Source: Salvelinus alpinus (lineage: Eukaryota; Chordata; Actinopteri; Salmoniformes; Salmonidae). Taken from it: a stretch of 64,000 bases of DNA. Every line of letters begins with the position of its first letter. Position 1 is the first letter of the stretch. The notes under the pieces are model-generated. The model was not told the origin of the DNA, made no database searches, and saw only the letters and a program-made list of their open reading frames with translations. Positions 15,339 to 28,000 of the stretch are shown here, piece after piece. The translations under genes and the position numbers were made by a program. The stretch covers positions 15,461,572 through 15,525,571 of the forward strand of contig NC_092091.1 of NCBI RefSeq assembly GCF_045679555.1. Reading direction: 5' to 3'.

Positions 15339-18300
15339 ATGCTGGTACTACTCTTAAGATTACTGTGTTTCTCTCTTTGGAGCGAGAATGTGTTCAAGCA
15401 AATACACGGGGAGAAGACAAATTTGATTCCTAGACATTATGAAACCGCTGTCACTATCGGGAATTTACACAAAACCGATAGTGATAGTCAGAGATTGCAC
15501 TCGTCGTATGGCAGAGTTATCAACGAAATTGACAATAAAAGGGTGCATACTCCAAGTTCATCCTATTGGGATGTGGTTAGGACATGGATGGATAACTTAA
15601 ATGGGACTTCATTCAATACGAAAAGGGTTATGAATGAAATAACAATGCGCAAAAGCAATTCGTCAAATGGAACAGAACCCATTTGGTTACCCGAGGAAGG
15701 CGAGTCAAAAAGGCTGATGGAGGAAAAGTTGGACACGGAGAAGCATGCAGCCATGGAAACGCGAGATGGTGTATACATTCATTTAAAGCCCTCCACGAGA
15801 CATAAGCGAGGAGGACACCACCGTGACGAGCACAACCGGATCTGCATACACAAAAGAGCAACTGCAGACCGTCGGAGAAGAAATGCGAAGGATGGCAGTA
15901 AAAAAGGTAACAAAATAAGCGAGCCAACCTTGCTGTCAGATGCGTCTTTGGACACACCGCTGTCCACGTGGGAACCGCTGCCTAAACCTATGGCCCAGAA
16001 CCAGTCAACAGACATGCCATTTCATTCCACTGATTATGAACAGTTCACTCTGCCAGACCTCCAGGACTATACCCCACTGATTCCTCTCAATCCTCAAACT
16101 AGGAGGAAAGATGTAAAAAACCCATTTTACCCCGTAACAGCAGAATCATATGGGGCATATGCCATCATGATCATTTCGGTCATCATTTTCACTGTTGGAT
16201 TAATTGGGAATATAGCAATCATGTGCATTGTGTGCCACAACTACTACATGAGAAGTATTTCAAATTCTCTCCTAGCCAATCTCGCCCTATGGGATTTTGT
16301 TGTCATCTTTTTTTGCCTGCCCCTGGTGATCTTCCATGAACTGACCAAGAATTGGCTGTTGGGGGAGTTCTCCTGTAAAATCATCCCCTATATTGAGGTA
16401 ATAATGTCCACTAGCTATTGTGTTACTTGATTGAATGTTATGATTGGGTGATGAAGTTGGTGTTCAAAGTCTGCTGTCATAACCATCTCTTCCTTGTGAA
16501 ATATGTCACATATGGTGAGCAAAAAAGTGTTGAGGCAGTGACACTTTGGATTTGAAATGATACCATGACTATGAAGTGCAAACTGTCAGCTTTAATTTGA
16601 GGGTATTTTCATCCATATCGGGTGAACCGTTTAAAAATGACAGCACTTTTTGTACTCCCATTTTAGGGGACCAAAAGTATTGGGACAAATTAAATTATGT
16701 ATATTAAAGTAGTAAAAAGTATTTGGTCCCATATTCATACCACGCAATGACTACATCAAGCTGGTGACTACATATTTATTGGATGCATTTGCTGTTTGTT
16801 TTGGTTGTGTTTCAGGTTAGTTTGTGCCTAATAGATATGAATAGAGTCACATTTATTATAAATAAGAATACAATATGTTTCTAAACACTTCTACATTAAT
16901 GTGGATGCTACCATGATTATGGATAGTCCTGAATGAATCATGAATAATGATGAATGAGAAAGTTAGACGCACAATATCATACCCTCAAGCGATGCTAACC
17001 TCTCACTATTACAATAACAGGGGAGGTTAGCATTTTTGTGGGGGTATGATATTTGTGTGTCTAACTTTCTCACTCATCAACAACAACAAAAATGTGTCCT
17101 GTCCCAATACTTTTGATGCTCACTTTATGTCAATTCTTACACCGTACAATGTTCTGTGCTTCAAGTGTTTGCAGTATTTGGAGGATCCCATACTAGGTCT
17201 AGATTTTTTTTTCTCCCGAATGTCACCTCAACCTGTTGTTCCAAACTTTTAGGGGAGGTGTCACTATTCTAGCTACAGAGGTAAAAGCCCCTAGGCGACC
17301 TATGCTATGTCAGGGATACGGTTACAGTACTACTTTCCCTAATAAGGCAGTAGTCTGAAACTCACTTGGCCTCAATAATTACATCAGACCCACACCCGTT
17401 ATTGCATCAACTTACCTGTCTGTTTCAGCTGTAAGGCAGCTCTTCTGTCAGCCATCTATTGTAAAAGATACAATGTTAAATGTAGGTGATGAGGGATCAC
17501 ACAGAGCCAAGACAGGCCTTTAAAATAACATGTTTTCCAGAGTTACAGAAAGCTAACCATACAGTAAAGTCTATATTTTGTAGCCATAGCATTGCCAACT
17601 GAAGGGTTTGTATTAACACACTTGTACTACATACTGAATGTCATATACTGTATGTGATTTGAATGTTGCAGGACCAAATTATGAAAAGAAAATCTATTAT
17701 TGTCCCTGGGGTCTATTATTGCCGCTGGGGTCTATTCAGACAGTGAACAGTTTGTACCCAGTTTCCAGGCATCGTCAACACAGGTCCTAGAGAGAAACGG
17801 AGTGTGCTTTTGTTTCAGCCGACCACTAACGCACCTGTTTCAAATAATCAACCAATCATGGTCGTTAACCTAGACCAAAATTAGCTGAATCAGGTGTATT
17901 AGCGCTGGACTGGAACAAAAGCCTGCAAACCCACTATCTCTCCTGAACAGAGTTGGAGAAGACTGAGCTCTGCTCTGCTTGCTGTGTAAGTGCAGTAAAT
18001 GGTGATTGTTGTGTTAAGAAAGGCGTAATCTGACACACCACACATCATAGAACTGAGCCTCATAGGGCAGGATATCCACCTTTCAAAAAACAACAGAATT
18101 GCTGGTTATATCACATACGGTCTAAAAGGCAACCCACCAGACCCAGGTGCAGCTAGGGACAACACCCACGAATCTAGATGATATGGAAAAGTCTAAACAA
18201 GATCCTTGGGATGTCCCAATGTCAAGGTTGGGACGGGGTAAGGGTAGGGACGTTCCAAGGAATCCGGACTAATCTAGATGTTATGCAGCCCAAGAACTTG

Positions 18301-21300
18301 GAACACCTTATACAGTCTGAGGTCACAGTGTAAAACCTATGCTGCTCAACAACTGAGCCTTCTTGGTGAAAGTAGCGTCAATGAAAATTAACAAAGATCT
18401 GAATTGATTGGATTAAGTATAATCAACACGTTGACAGACCCACCTTGTCCTCTGATAGTCTATGTGCAATTTTTACTATTGCTTACACCTATCCCATCTT
18501 TTCAGATCTCCACAAGTCCAACATCCTAGGGCTAGGGCTTACCTGTCTGTGTTTTATGGAGTCCAATCCTCCACTCCTTTACAGACCTCTTTGGTTCAGC
18601 TCCTGCTTTTAGCAGTCTGTCTGTTCTCTCTGTTGTGGAAAAGTGCTTAATGTAAGATAGATTACATAGTTTTGCTGTGGTTCACTATCATACTGTTGGT
18701 TCTGAGTGCCTTTTATGGGATATGTGTGAAGTATTCACCCGGAAGAAACTCAATTCTGTTCATTAAGAAGGAAGCGCACTCCTTTTGGAAGAGGAAATTA
18801 TCTAGCTAAAAATCCTTCTCCAGGTGGCACAGTTCATCTGTCCGGGCACATACACTGAGTGTACAAAACATTATGAACACCTGCTCTTTCCCTTACATAG
18901 ACTGACCAGGTGAAAGCTATGAACCCTTATTAATGTCACTTGTTAAATCCACTTCAATCAGTGTAGATGAAACGGAGGAGACCGTTTAAAGAAGGATTTT
19001 TAAGCCTTGAGACAACTGAGGCATGGATTGTGTATGTGTGCCAATCAGAGGGTGAATGGGCAAGGTATGGTAGTAGGTGCCAGGCGCACTGGTTTGTGTC
19101 AAGAACTGCTACGTTGCTGGGTTTTTCCACGCTAAACAGTTTCCCGTGTCTATCAAGAATGGTCCACCACCGAAGGACATCCAGCCAACTTGAAACATCT
19201 GTGGGAAGCCTTTGAGTCAACATTGGCCAGCATCCCTGCAGAACGCTTTCGACACATTGTAGAGTCCATGCCCCAACGGATTGAGGCTGTTCTGAGGGCA
19301 AAGGGGGGGGGGGGGATTAGGAAGGTGTTCTTAATATTTTGTACACTCAGTGTATAGGCCTACACAATGACTCCAAGACAAATAAACAACCTCAAAACGA
19401 CCCAAACGATCTGTATGAGTGATGCTGTATAAACTGCCAGCGCTAGTCTGTAAGCTGCTTAGTTGCAGTGATTGTCATTGTGTTTGTAAGTCCCATTCTA
19501 TGCCAACATGACCTGTAGGCCATTTTAAAACCACAGTCCCAGACATAGCACTTTGAGTCTCTTTGAGTAGACAGACTCCGTGGTAAGAACATTAAATGGA
19601 TAGCGGCAGACGCATCCTCGTTATGCTAAGCGACTCGCTAATCAAGCAATTAATGGAGCATAACTACACAAACAGTGGAGGAATTAATTCTAATGGCTCC
19701 TGTGGCAACTAAGTGCTCTGTCACATGACAATTTGTCATTATGGACACCAAGGTGAGAGGTTAGTTAGACAAGGCCTGCCCGCCACTGTTGACACAGCTC
19801 TAGAGGATAGCTGTCACGTTGACGATGATGGTATTTGCTGAGAGCGCTTTGTCTTGACAATACTCTCTCCCTCTCTCTTCTCTCTCCATCTCTCCCTCTC
19901 TCTCCATCTCTCCCTCTCTCTTCTCTCTCCATCTCTCCCTCTCTCTCCATCTCTCCCTCTCTCTTCTCTCTCCATCTCTCCCTCTCTCTTCATCTCTCCC
20001 TCTCTCTTCTCTCTCCATCTCTCCCTCTCTCTTCTCTCTCCATCTCTCCCTCTCTCTTCATCTCTCCCTCTCTCTTCTCTCTCCATCTCTCCCTCTCTCT
20101 TCTCTCTCTATCTCTCCCTCTCTCTTCTCTCTCCCTCTCTCTTCATCTCTCCCTCTCTCTTCTCTCTCCATCTCTCCCTCTCTCTTCTCTCTCCCTCTCT
20201 CTTCTCTCCATCTCTCCCTCTCTCTTCTCTCTCCATCTCTCCCTCTCTCTTCATCTCTCCCTCTCTCTTCTCTCTCCATCTCTCCCTCTCTCTTCATCTC
20301 TCCCTCTCTCTTCTCTCTACATCTCTCCCTCTCTCTTCATCTCTCCCTCTCTCTTCTCTCTCCATCTCTCCCTCTCTCTTCTCTCTCCATCTCTCCCTCT
20401 CTCTCCATCTCTCCCTCTCTCTTCTCTCTCCATCTCTCCCTCTCTCTTCATCTCTCCCTCTCTCTTCTCTCTCCATCTCTCCCTCTCTCTTCTCTCTCCA
20501 TCTCTCCCTCTCTCTCCATCTCTCCCTCTCTCTTCTCTCTCCATCTCTCCCTCTCTCTTCATCTCTCCCTCTCTTTTCATCTCTCCCTCTCTCTTCTCTC
20601 TCCATCTCTCCCACTCTCTTCTCTCTCCATCTCTCCCTCTCTCTCCATCTCTCCCTCTCTCTTCTCTCTCCATCTCTCCCTCTCTCTCCATCTCTCCCTC
20701 TCTCTCCATCTCTCCCTCTCTCTTCATCTCTCCCTCTCTCTTCTCTCTCCATCTCTCCCTCTCTCTTCTCTCTCCATCTCTCCCTCTCTCTTCATCTCTC
20801 CCTCTCTCTTCTCTCTCCATCTCTCCCTCTCTCTCCATCTCTCCCTCTCTCTTCATCTCTCCCTCTCTCTTCTCTCTCCATCTCTCCCTCTCTCTTCATT
20901 TCTCCCTCTCTCTTCTCTCTCCATCTCTCCCTCTCTCTCCATCTCTCCCTCTCTCTTCTCTCTCCATCTCTCCTTCTCTCTTCATCTCTCCCTCTCTCTT
21001 CTCTCTCCATCTCTCCTTCTCTCTTCATCTCTCCCTCTCTCTTCTCTCTCCATCTCTCCCTCTCTCTTCATCTCTTCTCTCTCCATCTCTCCCTCTCTCT
21101 TCATCTCTCCCTCACTCTTCTCTCTCCATCTCTCCCTCTCTCTTCATCTCTCCCTCTCTCTTCTCTCTTCATCTCTCCCTCTCTCTTCATCTCTCCCTCT
21201 CTCTTCTCTCTCCATCTCTCCCACTCTCTTCTCTCTCCATCTCTCCCTCTCTCTCATCTCTCCCTCTCTCTTCTCTCTCCATCTCTCCCTCTCTCTCCAT

Positions 21301-21852
21301 CTCTCCCTCTCTCTTCATCTCTCCCTCTCTCTTCTCTCTCCATCTCTCCCTCTCTCTTCTCTCTCCATCTCTCCCTCTCTCTTCATCACTCCCTCTCTCT
21401 TCTCTCGCCATCTCTCCCTCTCTCTCCATCTCTCCCTCTCTCTTCATCTCTCCCTCTCTCTTCTCTCTCCATCTCTCCCTCTCTCTTCATTTTTCCCTCT
21501 CTCTTCTCTCTCCATCTCTCCCTCTCTCTCCATCTCTCCCTCTCTCTTCTCTCTCCATCTCTCCTTCTCTCTTCATCTCTCCCTCTCTCTTCTCTCTCCA
21601 TCTCTCCTTCTCTCTTCATCTCTCCCTCTCTCTTCTCTCTCCATCTCTCCCTCTCTCTTCATCTCTCCCTCTCTCTTCTCTCTCCATCTCTCCCTCTCTC
21701 TTCATCTCTCCCTCACTCTTCTCTCTCCATCTCTCCCTCTCTCTTCATCTCTCCCTCTCTCTTCTCTCTTCATCTCTCCCTCACTCTTCTCTCTCCATCT
21801 CTCCCTATCTTCTCTATCTATCCCTTCATATCTTCTCTCTCTATTGCTCCCT

Positions 21853-21942
<90 letters not shown>

Positions 21943-24172
21943 TCTCTCTTCTCTTGATTTCTCACAAGCTAGATAAGTCGTAGGAATGTAAGGGGTCTGC
22001 TACAAGGTAAGGGGTCTTCTACAAAAATCATAGGCAATCCCAGGACATAGTGTCTATAATACTGTAATAAGCTCACATAGTTGCTGTCACAAACTCCACA
22101 CAGTTGTCACCGACTAGTTGTATATTCATTTCCCACTGAGCAAACCATTTCTGTACAGCATTCATATAAAATTAAATAAATTTTCAGGTTTTTGCTTTGG
22201 CTGACCTTGTTTTTTTTATTGACATTTGTCAGTAAAACTCACGAATGCAACTGTTTATGTCAAATTGTTTTGTGTTCTACTTGTCTCCCTGGTTGTCCTG
22301 AAAAGAAAATGGTAAAACACTTCGCTAAAATAAGATCTGGACATGCAGATACATTTAAGTCAGATAATGAATAGCCAATTTTAGCTGGGGTCTCTGGAGT
22401 GATGGTGTGTTTTAACAGATTTGATCATAGCTGTGATGAAATTACTGGCTACGTATGTACAATTACTCAGCAGTACATTTCCAACTTAAGCTGACCAAGC
22501 ATATTGAGGGAAAGATACTAGAGACAAAGCATTCCTTGTGTGTCATGACACATAGCAAGGATATTTGGTGGTGTCCACACATTGTTGTGATAAACATGTT
22601 TCCTCATACCCCCCTCCAGGCACAGAAAAGTTCATTTTAAACCTGTTCATATCAACGAATCCCAATAAATAGAACCCCCTGAGGGAGTCACAAGACCTAG
22701 CATATAAATCAAAGTCTTTCCACAGTCTCTCTCGCTCTCTCTCTCTCTGTGTCATGGGCTCCCTTGCACACGGTATACTGTGCACCTTATTATGTTATAC
22801 AGTCATCAATATTATAATTTGATATAATTAGAAAGTCTAAAGTTCCCCTTTTTGGCGCCCAACTGTAGTCTTCCCACTCTTTAAAGTATCACACATAAAT
22901 CATTACTCATGGCTACTTTCAAACATCTCAGTATGGGATTAGGAACTCGTGTGCGGTAAGTAACAGAGCTGTCCCGCTCTAAACCTGTTGACATCTAGTA
23001 TACTGTGCTGTATGTACCATTGTCACATGGGAATTGTTCCAAACTGTGTTTTGAACACGCATGGTGTACAGTGGACACATTCTTTCGGTCTTTTCAGAGA
23101 ACAAGATGGCTCTGGGGCCTTGGTATTTCAACCAGACTTCCCAAGGTGCATTGCAATTAGGAGTAGTCTCTCCTCTATGGTGTGTTAAGCCTAGGGCCTG
23201 GATACAGTCTATACTTGTTTCTCTCTAAAAAATGAAGCACTTTGACAGAACTTGATGGTATTGTTAATGTGCAGTAATAACACATCAACTGCATACAGTA
23301 GTGTCTGACTTCCTCCTCTCTTTTCCTTGTCCTTCCAGGTCTCCTCCCTCGGGGTCACCACCTTCACCCTGTGTGCTTTGTGCATTGACCGCCTTCGCGC
23401 CGCCACCAACGCCCAGATGTATTACGAGATGATTGAAAACTGCGCCTCCACGGCCGCCAAGCTGGCCGTTATCTGGATCGGGGCTCTCCTATTGGCCCTG
23501 CCAGAGCTCCTGATCCACCAGCTGGTCACTGAAGATGGCGAGCCTCCGGATGTGACGCCCTGCCAGCGCTGCGTGGTTCGTATCTCCACCGACCTCCCCG
23601 ACACGCTCTACGTGCTGGGCCTGACCTATGACGGAGCCCGCCTCTGGTGGTATTTTGGCTGCTACTTCTGCCTGCCAACGCTGTTCACCATCGGCAGCTC
23701 CCTGGTGACCGCCCGTAAAATCCAGCAGGCCGAGCGGGCCTGTGTGCGTGGCAACAAGAAGCAGCTCCAGCTGGAGAACCAGATGAACTGCACGGTTGTG
23801 GCGTTGGCCATCCTCTACGGCTTCTGCATCATCCCTGAGAACATCTGTAACATCGTTACAGTCTACATGGCAGCGGGTGTGCCCAGACGGACCCTGGACA
23901 TTCTCCACCTGGTCAGCCAGCTGCTGTTGTTCTGTAAGTCGGCGGTGACACCCGTCCTGCTGTTCTGCCTGTACCAGCCCTTCAGCCGGGCCTTCCTGGA
24001 CTGCTGCTGCTGCTGCTGTAACGAGTGCGGCCCTCCCAGGTCTTCCACCACCGCCACCACCAGCGAGGAGAACGAGCACGAGTGCACCACCACCGACCTG
24101 GAGCTGTCACCATTCAGCACCATCCACAGGGAGGCATCCTCCTCCTACACCACCGTGGGGACCCACTGCTGA
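15339..24172 (+). CDS. gpr37: GPR37, prosaposin receptor-like class A GPCR (two exons)
   Basis: Exon 1 is 15339-16397 (353 codons, donor GAG|GTAATA); exon 2 is 23339-24172 (277 codons plus stop, acceptor CTTCCAG). The phase-0 join falls in TM3, giving PYIEV then [11 protein letters not shown]. Total 630 residues, close to the family's usual 600-620. Features: hydrophobic signal peptide ([11 protein letters not shown]), long extracellular N-tail with N-glycosylation sites near 88, 107 and 110 and basic clusters RHKR and RRRR, TM1 about 272-299, TM2 about 310-332, the rest of the seven-helix core in exon 2 ([10 protein letters not shown] in place of [35 protein letters not shown]), a six-cysteine cluster after TM7, and the C-terminal GTHC known to bind PDZ proteins. 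GPR37 is a neuronal and glial receptor linked to prosaposin signalling and parkin. The long N-tail and C-terminal sequence favour GPR37 over GPR37L1. Salmonids have extra genome copies, so a paralogue is expected elsewhere. Confidence 0.96.
16507..17127. mobile_element. Large palindromic MITE in gpr37 intron
   Basis: The centre is a near-perfect hairpin: GAGAAAGTTAGACGCACA...GATGCTAACCTCTC at 16957-17008 faces GGGAGGTTAGCA...GTCTAACTTTCTC at 17020-17080. The outer right part CCCAATACTTTTGATGCTCAC has an inverse counterpart GTGAGC at about 16514 and CAAAAGTATTGGGACA at 16672. The right arm is much shorter than the left, so it has lost sequence. No coding capacity. Confidence 0.72.
17128..18850. 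other. gpr37 intron, mostly unclassified, with a decayed hAT-type MITE at about 17790-17935
   Basis: At 17790-17935 the arms CACCTGTTTCAAATAATCAA and TAGCTGAATCAGGTG face each other and outer GTCCTAGAG faces CTGGACTGG, the pattern of a common fish palindromic repeat. The rest shows no exon or classifiable repeat. Confidence 0.5.
18853..19352. mobile_element. 500-bp non-autonomous DNA element with TA target
   Basis: Starts CACTGAGTGTACAAAACATT and ends TATTTTGTACACTCAGTG, flanked by TA at 18851-18852 and 19353-19354. Same family as 8253-8753, in opposite orientation (both carry a shared block with CAGAACGCTTTCGACA or its complement). It has a G12 run near 19305. The TA target suggests mobilisation by a Tc1/mariner transposase. 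Confidence 0.82.
19859..21955. repeat. 2.1-kb almost pure pyrimidine satellite tract in gpr37 intron
   Basis: About 2100 bp on the + strand consisting nearly only of C and T, made of interchanging short words CTCTCTCC, ATCTCTCCCTCTCTCT and TCTCTCT, with an A about every 15-25 bp (inside CATCTCT). It ends in about 95 bp of nearly pure (TC)n at 21857-21950. Very long open frames in both directions (over 700 codons of Ser-Leu-Pro-rich sequence, and Glu-Arg-rich on the other strand) are products of the lack of stop codons and are not genes. Confidence 0.95.
22413..22717 (-). repeat. Unclassified dispersed repeat, copy A
   Basis: This 305-bp segment is the reverse complement of 54449-54748 with only a few differences, apart from a short AT-rich block that differs (around 22545). 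The shared region includes AATAAATAGAACCCCCTGAG and CATATAAATC. I do not recognise the family: it has no inverted ends, no tRNA boxes and no reverse transcriptase. It lies in the gpr37 intron. Confidence 0.8.
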
Positions 24173-24290
24173 GAGGTCAAAGGTCATGACCTCCTTCAGA
24201 AAGTTACAACTGCCCTGTGAAGAGTTCAAGAGGTCGGACTTTAAACCAATTGGACCGGTTTCCCCACGCCCAGGTTAAGGTTACTCCTGG

Positions 24291-24296
24291 AATAAA
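24291..24296 (+). terminator. gpr37 polyadenylation signal candidate (AATAAA)
   Basis: AATAAA about 120 bp after the stop codon. Other AATAAA motifs near 24665-24675 lie in the following MITE. Choice is by position only. Confidence 0.4.
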
Positions 24297-24598
24297 AGGC
24301 ATGCTCAATGGACAATCTCCAGTGAGAGTGCTTGTAAATCAGAGAATAGGCTTAATCTGAGTCTGGGAGTCCGGCCCCTAAGAGTTACGATCAGTTCATT
24401 TTTTATTCCTGTCAATTTAGGAATTGAATTGATAATGCGGATAAAGGGCACATCCCATTCTAAATCCATGTCCACTTCATTTCCTGAATTTCCTTTGAAT
24501 TAAATTGACGTAAACTCTGGTGGACATCTGTGTCTCGGTCTACTTAAGGGCAGAGTTCTGTATACGTACTATACTGTCTGTCCACTCTTTGTTTACAG

Positions 24599-25045
24599 CA
24601 GTGGTCACCAACCGTGGTCGATCTCCAAGGCATTCCTAGTCAATCACCAAACATTTCTGTAAAAAAATAAACAATAAAGCCTTGCGTTCCTATTTTGTTA
24701 TTTGTTTTGCGCTGTTGGTGGTAGTTGCACTTTATTTTTGATTTGTTTTAGGTTTTAAGATGTAGGTGCACTTGATTCAGCAGCCCTAGCGCCAGGAAGG
24801 CAAAGTCTTCCCATTTTGAATCACGTTTTTTAAATAGAATTTCCAAATGGTCTGAGAAGAAAAACATTGGCATGGAAATATCGGGCCTATAGCCTACTGT
24901 ACAAACCTCATTGTTACAGAACTGTAATTGGTTAATGTTGCAAAGGCTTACGTTTTCTAAGTCATGTTTAAAACAAATCTGAGCAGTAGATCTCAGCTTC
25001 CATTTTGACTCAAAGTGATCTTCACTCAATGGTTGGTGACCACTT
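24599..25045. mobile_element. hAT-type MITE
   Basis: Ends CAGTGGTCACCAACC and GGTTGGTGACCACTT are inverted repeats, flanked by a perfect 8-bp duplication GTTTACAG (24591-24598 and 25046-25053). It lies about 430 bp after the gpr37 stop, so it may be part of a long 3' untranslated region. It has no transposase; the 93-residue minus-strand frame inside it shows no domain. Confidence 0.85.
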
Positions 25046-25053
25046 GTTTACAG

Positions 25054-28000
25054 AAACCATACGGAAAGGAATACATATGTATAGTTCAATTCAATTTATA
25101 GAAAATTCATTATAAACTCACCAGTGTTTTCTCTTTTTAATTATTATATAATTTTTTTGGGGGGGTCATAATGTTCTTTTTCTGCCTCCACAGAGTGTCT
25201 GCGTCAAATGGAAAGTAATATATTGAAAATGGCTGATCGTACTGTATTGTGTTTAGCTTATAATGGTGATTCTTGTGAATCAGTTCAAAGTTATGCCTAG
25301 CTCCCTTGCTATGTAAGTATATTATGCACTCTGTATTTGATAGCAGAAAACTGTACGATACACTTCAGTCAGTCAGTAAAGTTACTGGAGTGGTCTTTTT
25401 TGTTGTTGTTGCTCACTTTAATAAAAAAAGAACACAGAATTTGATTGAATGTTTCTTTGACCCTCAAAATGTTAATATCTTCATATATGGAATAAACAAT
25501 CCACTTACTATTTGGGGACTAACATACCTTCTTCCAAAACTGTTAACCATGGATAATAAATCTACCTCATCATTTTGTCTTGGGAACTAAACATATGTGA
25601 TAATATTCTCCAAATGGAGATGAGGAGTGTGGTTTCCTGAGAATGGCCAGTTAGCTCTCAGAGGGGGAGTTTCTCATCTGCCCATTGTGACATCACTACC
25701 CACTCCCCAGAGTACACAGTAACCCTTGTTTCACTACCCGTCGCCAAGGCAACCTCAGGAATCTGCTTCTCAGCTGTCTCCATGACGTCATGGTCGGCCG
25801 AGTGGCAGGGAGTCAGATCAGATGGTAGGGTGGGTAGAGAGAAGGGTTCATAGTATTGGACTTAACTAGGGTATGGTGCGAATCATGCATTTCCATGGCG
25901 ATGGTCGGTTGTTGGCTCTCAGGAGTTCATTTCAGACGTGAGCCTTGCTAACTGCTAACCATGTTTCTGGTTGGTTCAGTTCAGCCTTCCTTCAATGTTC
26001 TGTATAGTCGTCCAGTTTTCTAGACAGTCTAAGAACGTTTCTATTGAAAACGGTGTCCTTGGAACATTTCTGGAACATGCTTGACTTGAATGTCAAGCTT
26101 ACAACATGTTTGCGATCAAGTAACATCTGCACTGATAGGAACGGCATAGATGGACACAATCATATTTTAGGCAAAATTGCATTGTCTCTGTTTAACAGAA
26201 TGATGTTGTTTTATAGCTTCCTGGTCCTGATTTGTAATACATTGTGAAGATATTGCCTGCCTGCAATACTACAGTAGTAAAACCTACTACAACATGGCTG
26301 CCGTCACGTCCATACACAGTGCAACAAAATGGTGTATGACTTTCATCTGCCGTATATAGACCCATGATGTCCACAAATCATTTGGCTGTCAGATCCGGTC
26401 TTGTTATGGAACACAACGTCTTATTCTCCTCACAACACTGTCCTCCCACAGTGCTTCTGAGCCCGTCTTTAATTTTCAATCACTCCCTCTGTTCCTGATG
26501 GGATTATGCATAGTGACTACACTTTTTTTTCTCTCCACAGGAAGTAAAAGGCTCCATAGAGTTCACTCTGACTGTTAGGATAATGCTGTAGCTGAGGGCC
26601 ATTGAACAACAACACATTTAACAGGCCAACACATTACCAGAAATGAGACATCGTTGTTCAACGTTTTGCTAAACCTATTTTGACAAAAAGACTGGAATAG
26701 TGTATTCATTTGGAAACCGGAAAAATAAATATTTTTGAACCTCGACCGTTATGCAAATCCATGGCTACGGTAGGTGATCTGTGGATTGAACTGCTGTTTT
26801 CAATGGAATGGCATGTCTCCAGAGTCCAGCTATCAGAAAGCAAAATCTGATCAAAAGCGAAAAAGAAAATGTTCCCTCAAAATTATTTCAGCCTCCCATG
26901 CTCATCCAGTCATAAGAGTGAGGTCCTTTTGTTGAGGCAGTGCATTGATGTTGTTAAGGAATATGTTCTCACTGTAACTGAGTTCTTACTTTAGCTGAGC
27001 TTGTGGTGACATTAAACATGCACAATTGTATCTACAGTATGTATACCCTGTTCAATGACAATGGCATTTTTTTATGGGAACTGAGAATATTAGCGCTCAT
27101 CTCAATTAACTGTCCAAAATAACATGCCTGAAAGTGTCTTGGTCAATCTGCAACTCACTGTGAGGTTCAAGCTCTCTGTGGTATGAAAAAACTGTTGTGC
27201 CACAGAAGCTGCCATTCAGGACCTCCGCAGAACAACAAAGATGTCAGTTTTCCTGAACCCGCATGCTCCTCATTTCATTCATCAACAATCATACTGACCA
27301 CAGTCACTGTTTGTATGGTATTCAACAGTTATGTACAGTATGCACAGGGTTTTTCAGTGTAGTCTACAGATGAAAACAACCTTGGTTCCTTCTTTATGTT
27401 ATGTGCCCATGTAATAGAATTATTCATTTAAATCCACAGGCATTTTATTATAACTTAACAAGGCAGCTGGATGTGATTGATGGGCATCTGTCGGTCGGCC
27501 GCTAGAGTGACAGTTACCTGAGCGTCCCTAAAAAAATCCTGCTTCACTTTTCATAATGATGATCAAAAACACGAAAGATTTACAATATGCCAAAAGTCCA
27601 GTATATCACAGTAATTCCTTTCCATGAAAACCTGTGAGTCGTTTGGACATCCCTGCTTCCTAGTTGCAATTAAAGGTTCCTCTATTCATTTGGTAACAAT
27701 AGCTTGAAAATACATTGATGTATTGCCGCTAAACAAGTTGCTCAGTGACCTTAGACTAACTCCTTTCAGGGTTACGTGGGATGGGCAGGGCATTCTGTAC
27801 AAGCCCAGTATCCTTCATGATTGACAAGGAGCCAGGGTGCCATGGTAACCAAAACCACCCCTGGGAGTTATGCTACATGCAAACTAAGGTGTGAAATTAG
27901 AAAACAGTGAGTGTGGATATCGAAAGCAGAGTCTAAAGCAAGTCTCCCATCTCACAGCTGGATCTATCAGGTAACTATACAGTAAGCATGCAGAAATGCA

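Noticed and set aside
19835-21983. Open frames of 709 and 713 codons (Ser/Leu/Pro-rich) and Glu/Arg-rich minus frames
   Set aside because: They arise because a C/T-only repeat lacks stop codons in several frames at once; no domain, and the tract lies within the gpr37 intron.
23489-24079. 196-codon minus-strand frame
   Set aside because: It is antisense to gpr37 exon 2, explained by high GC codon use.
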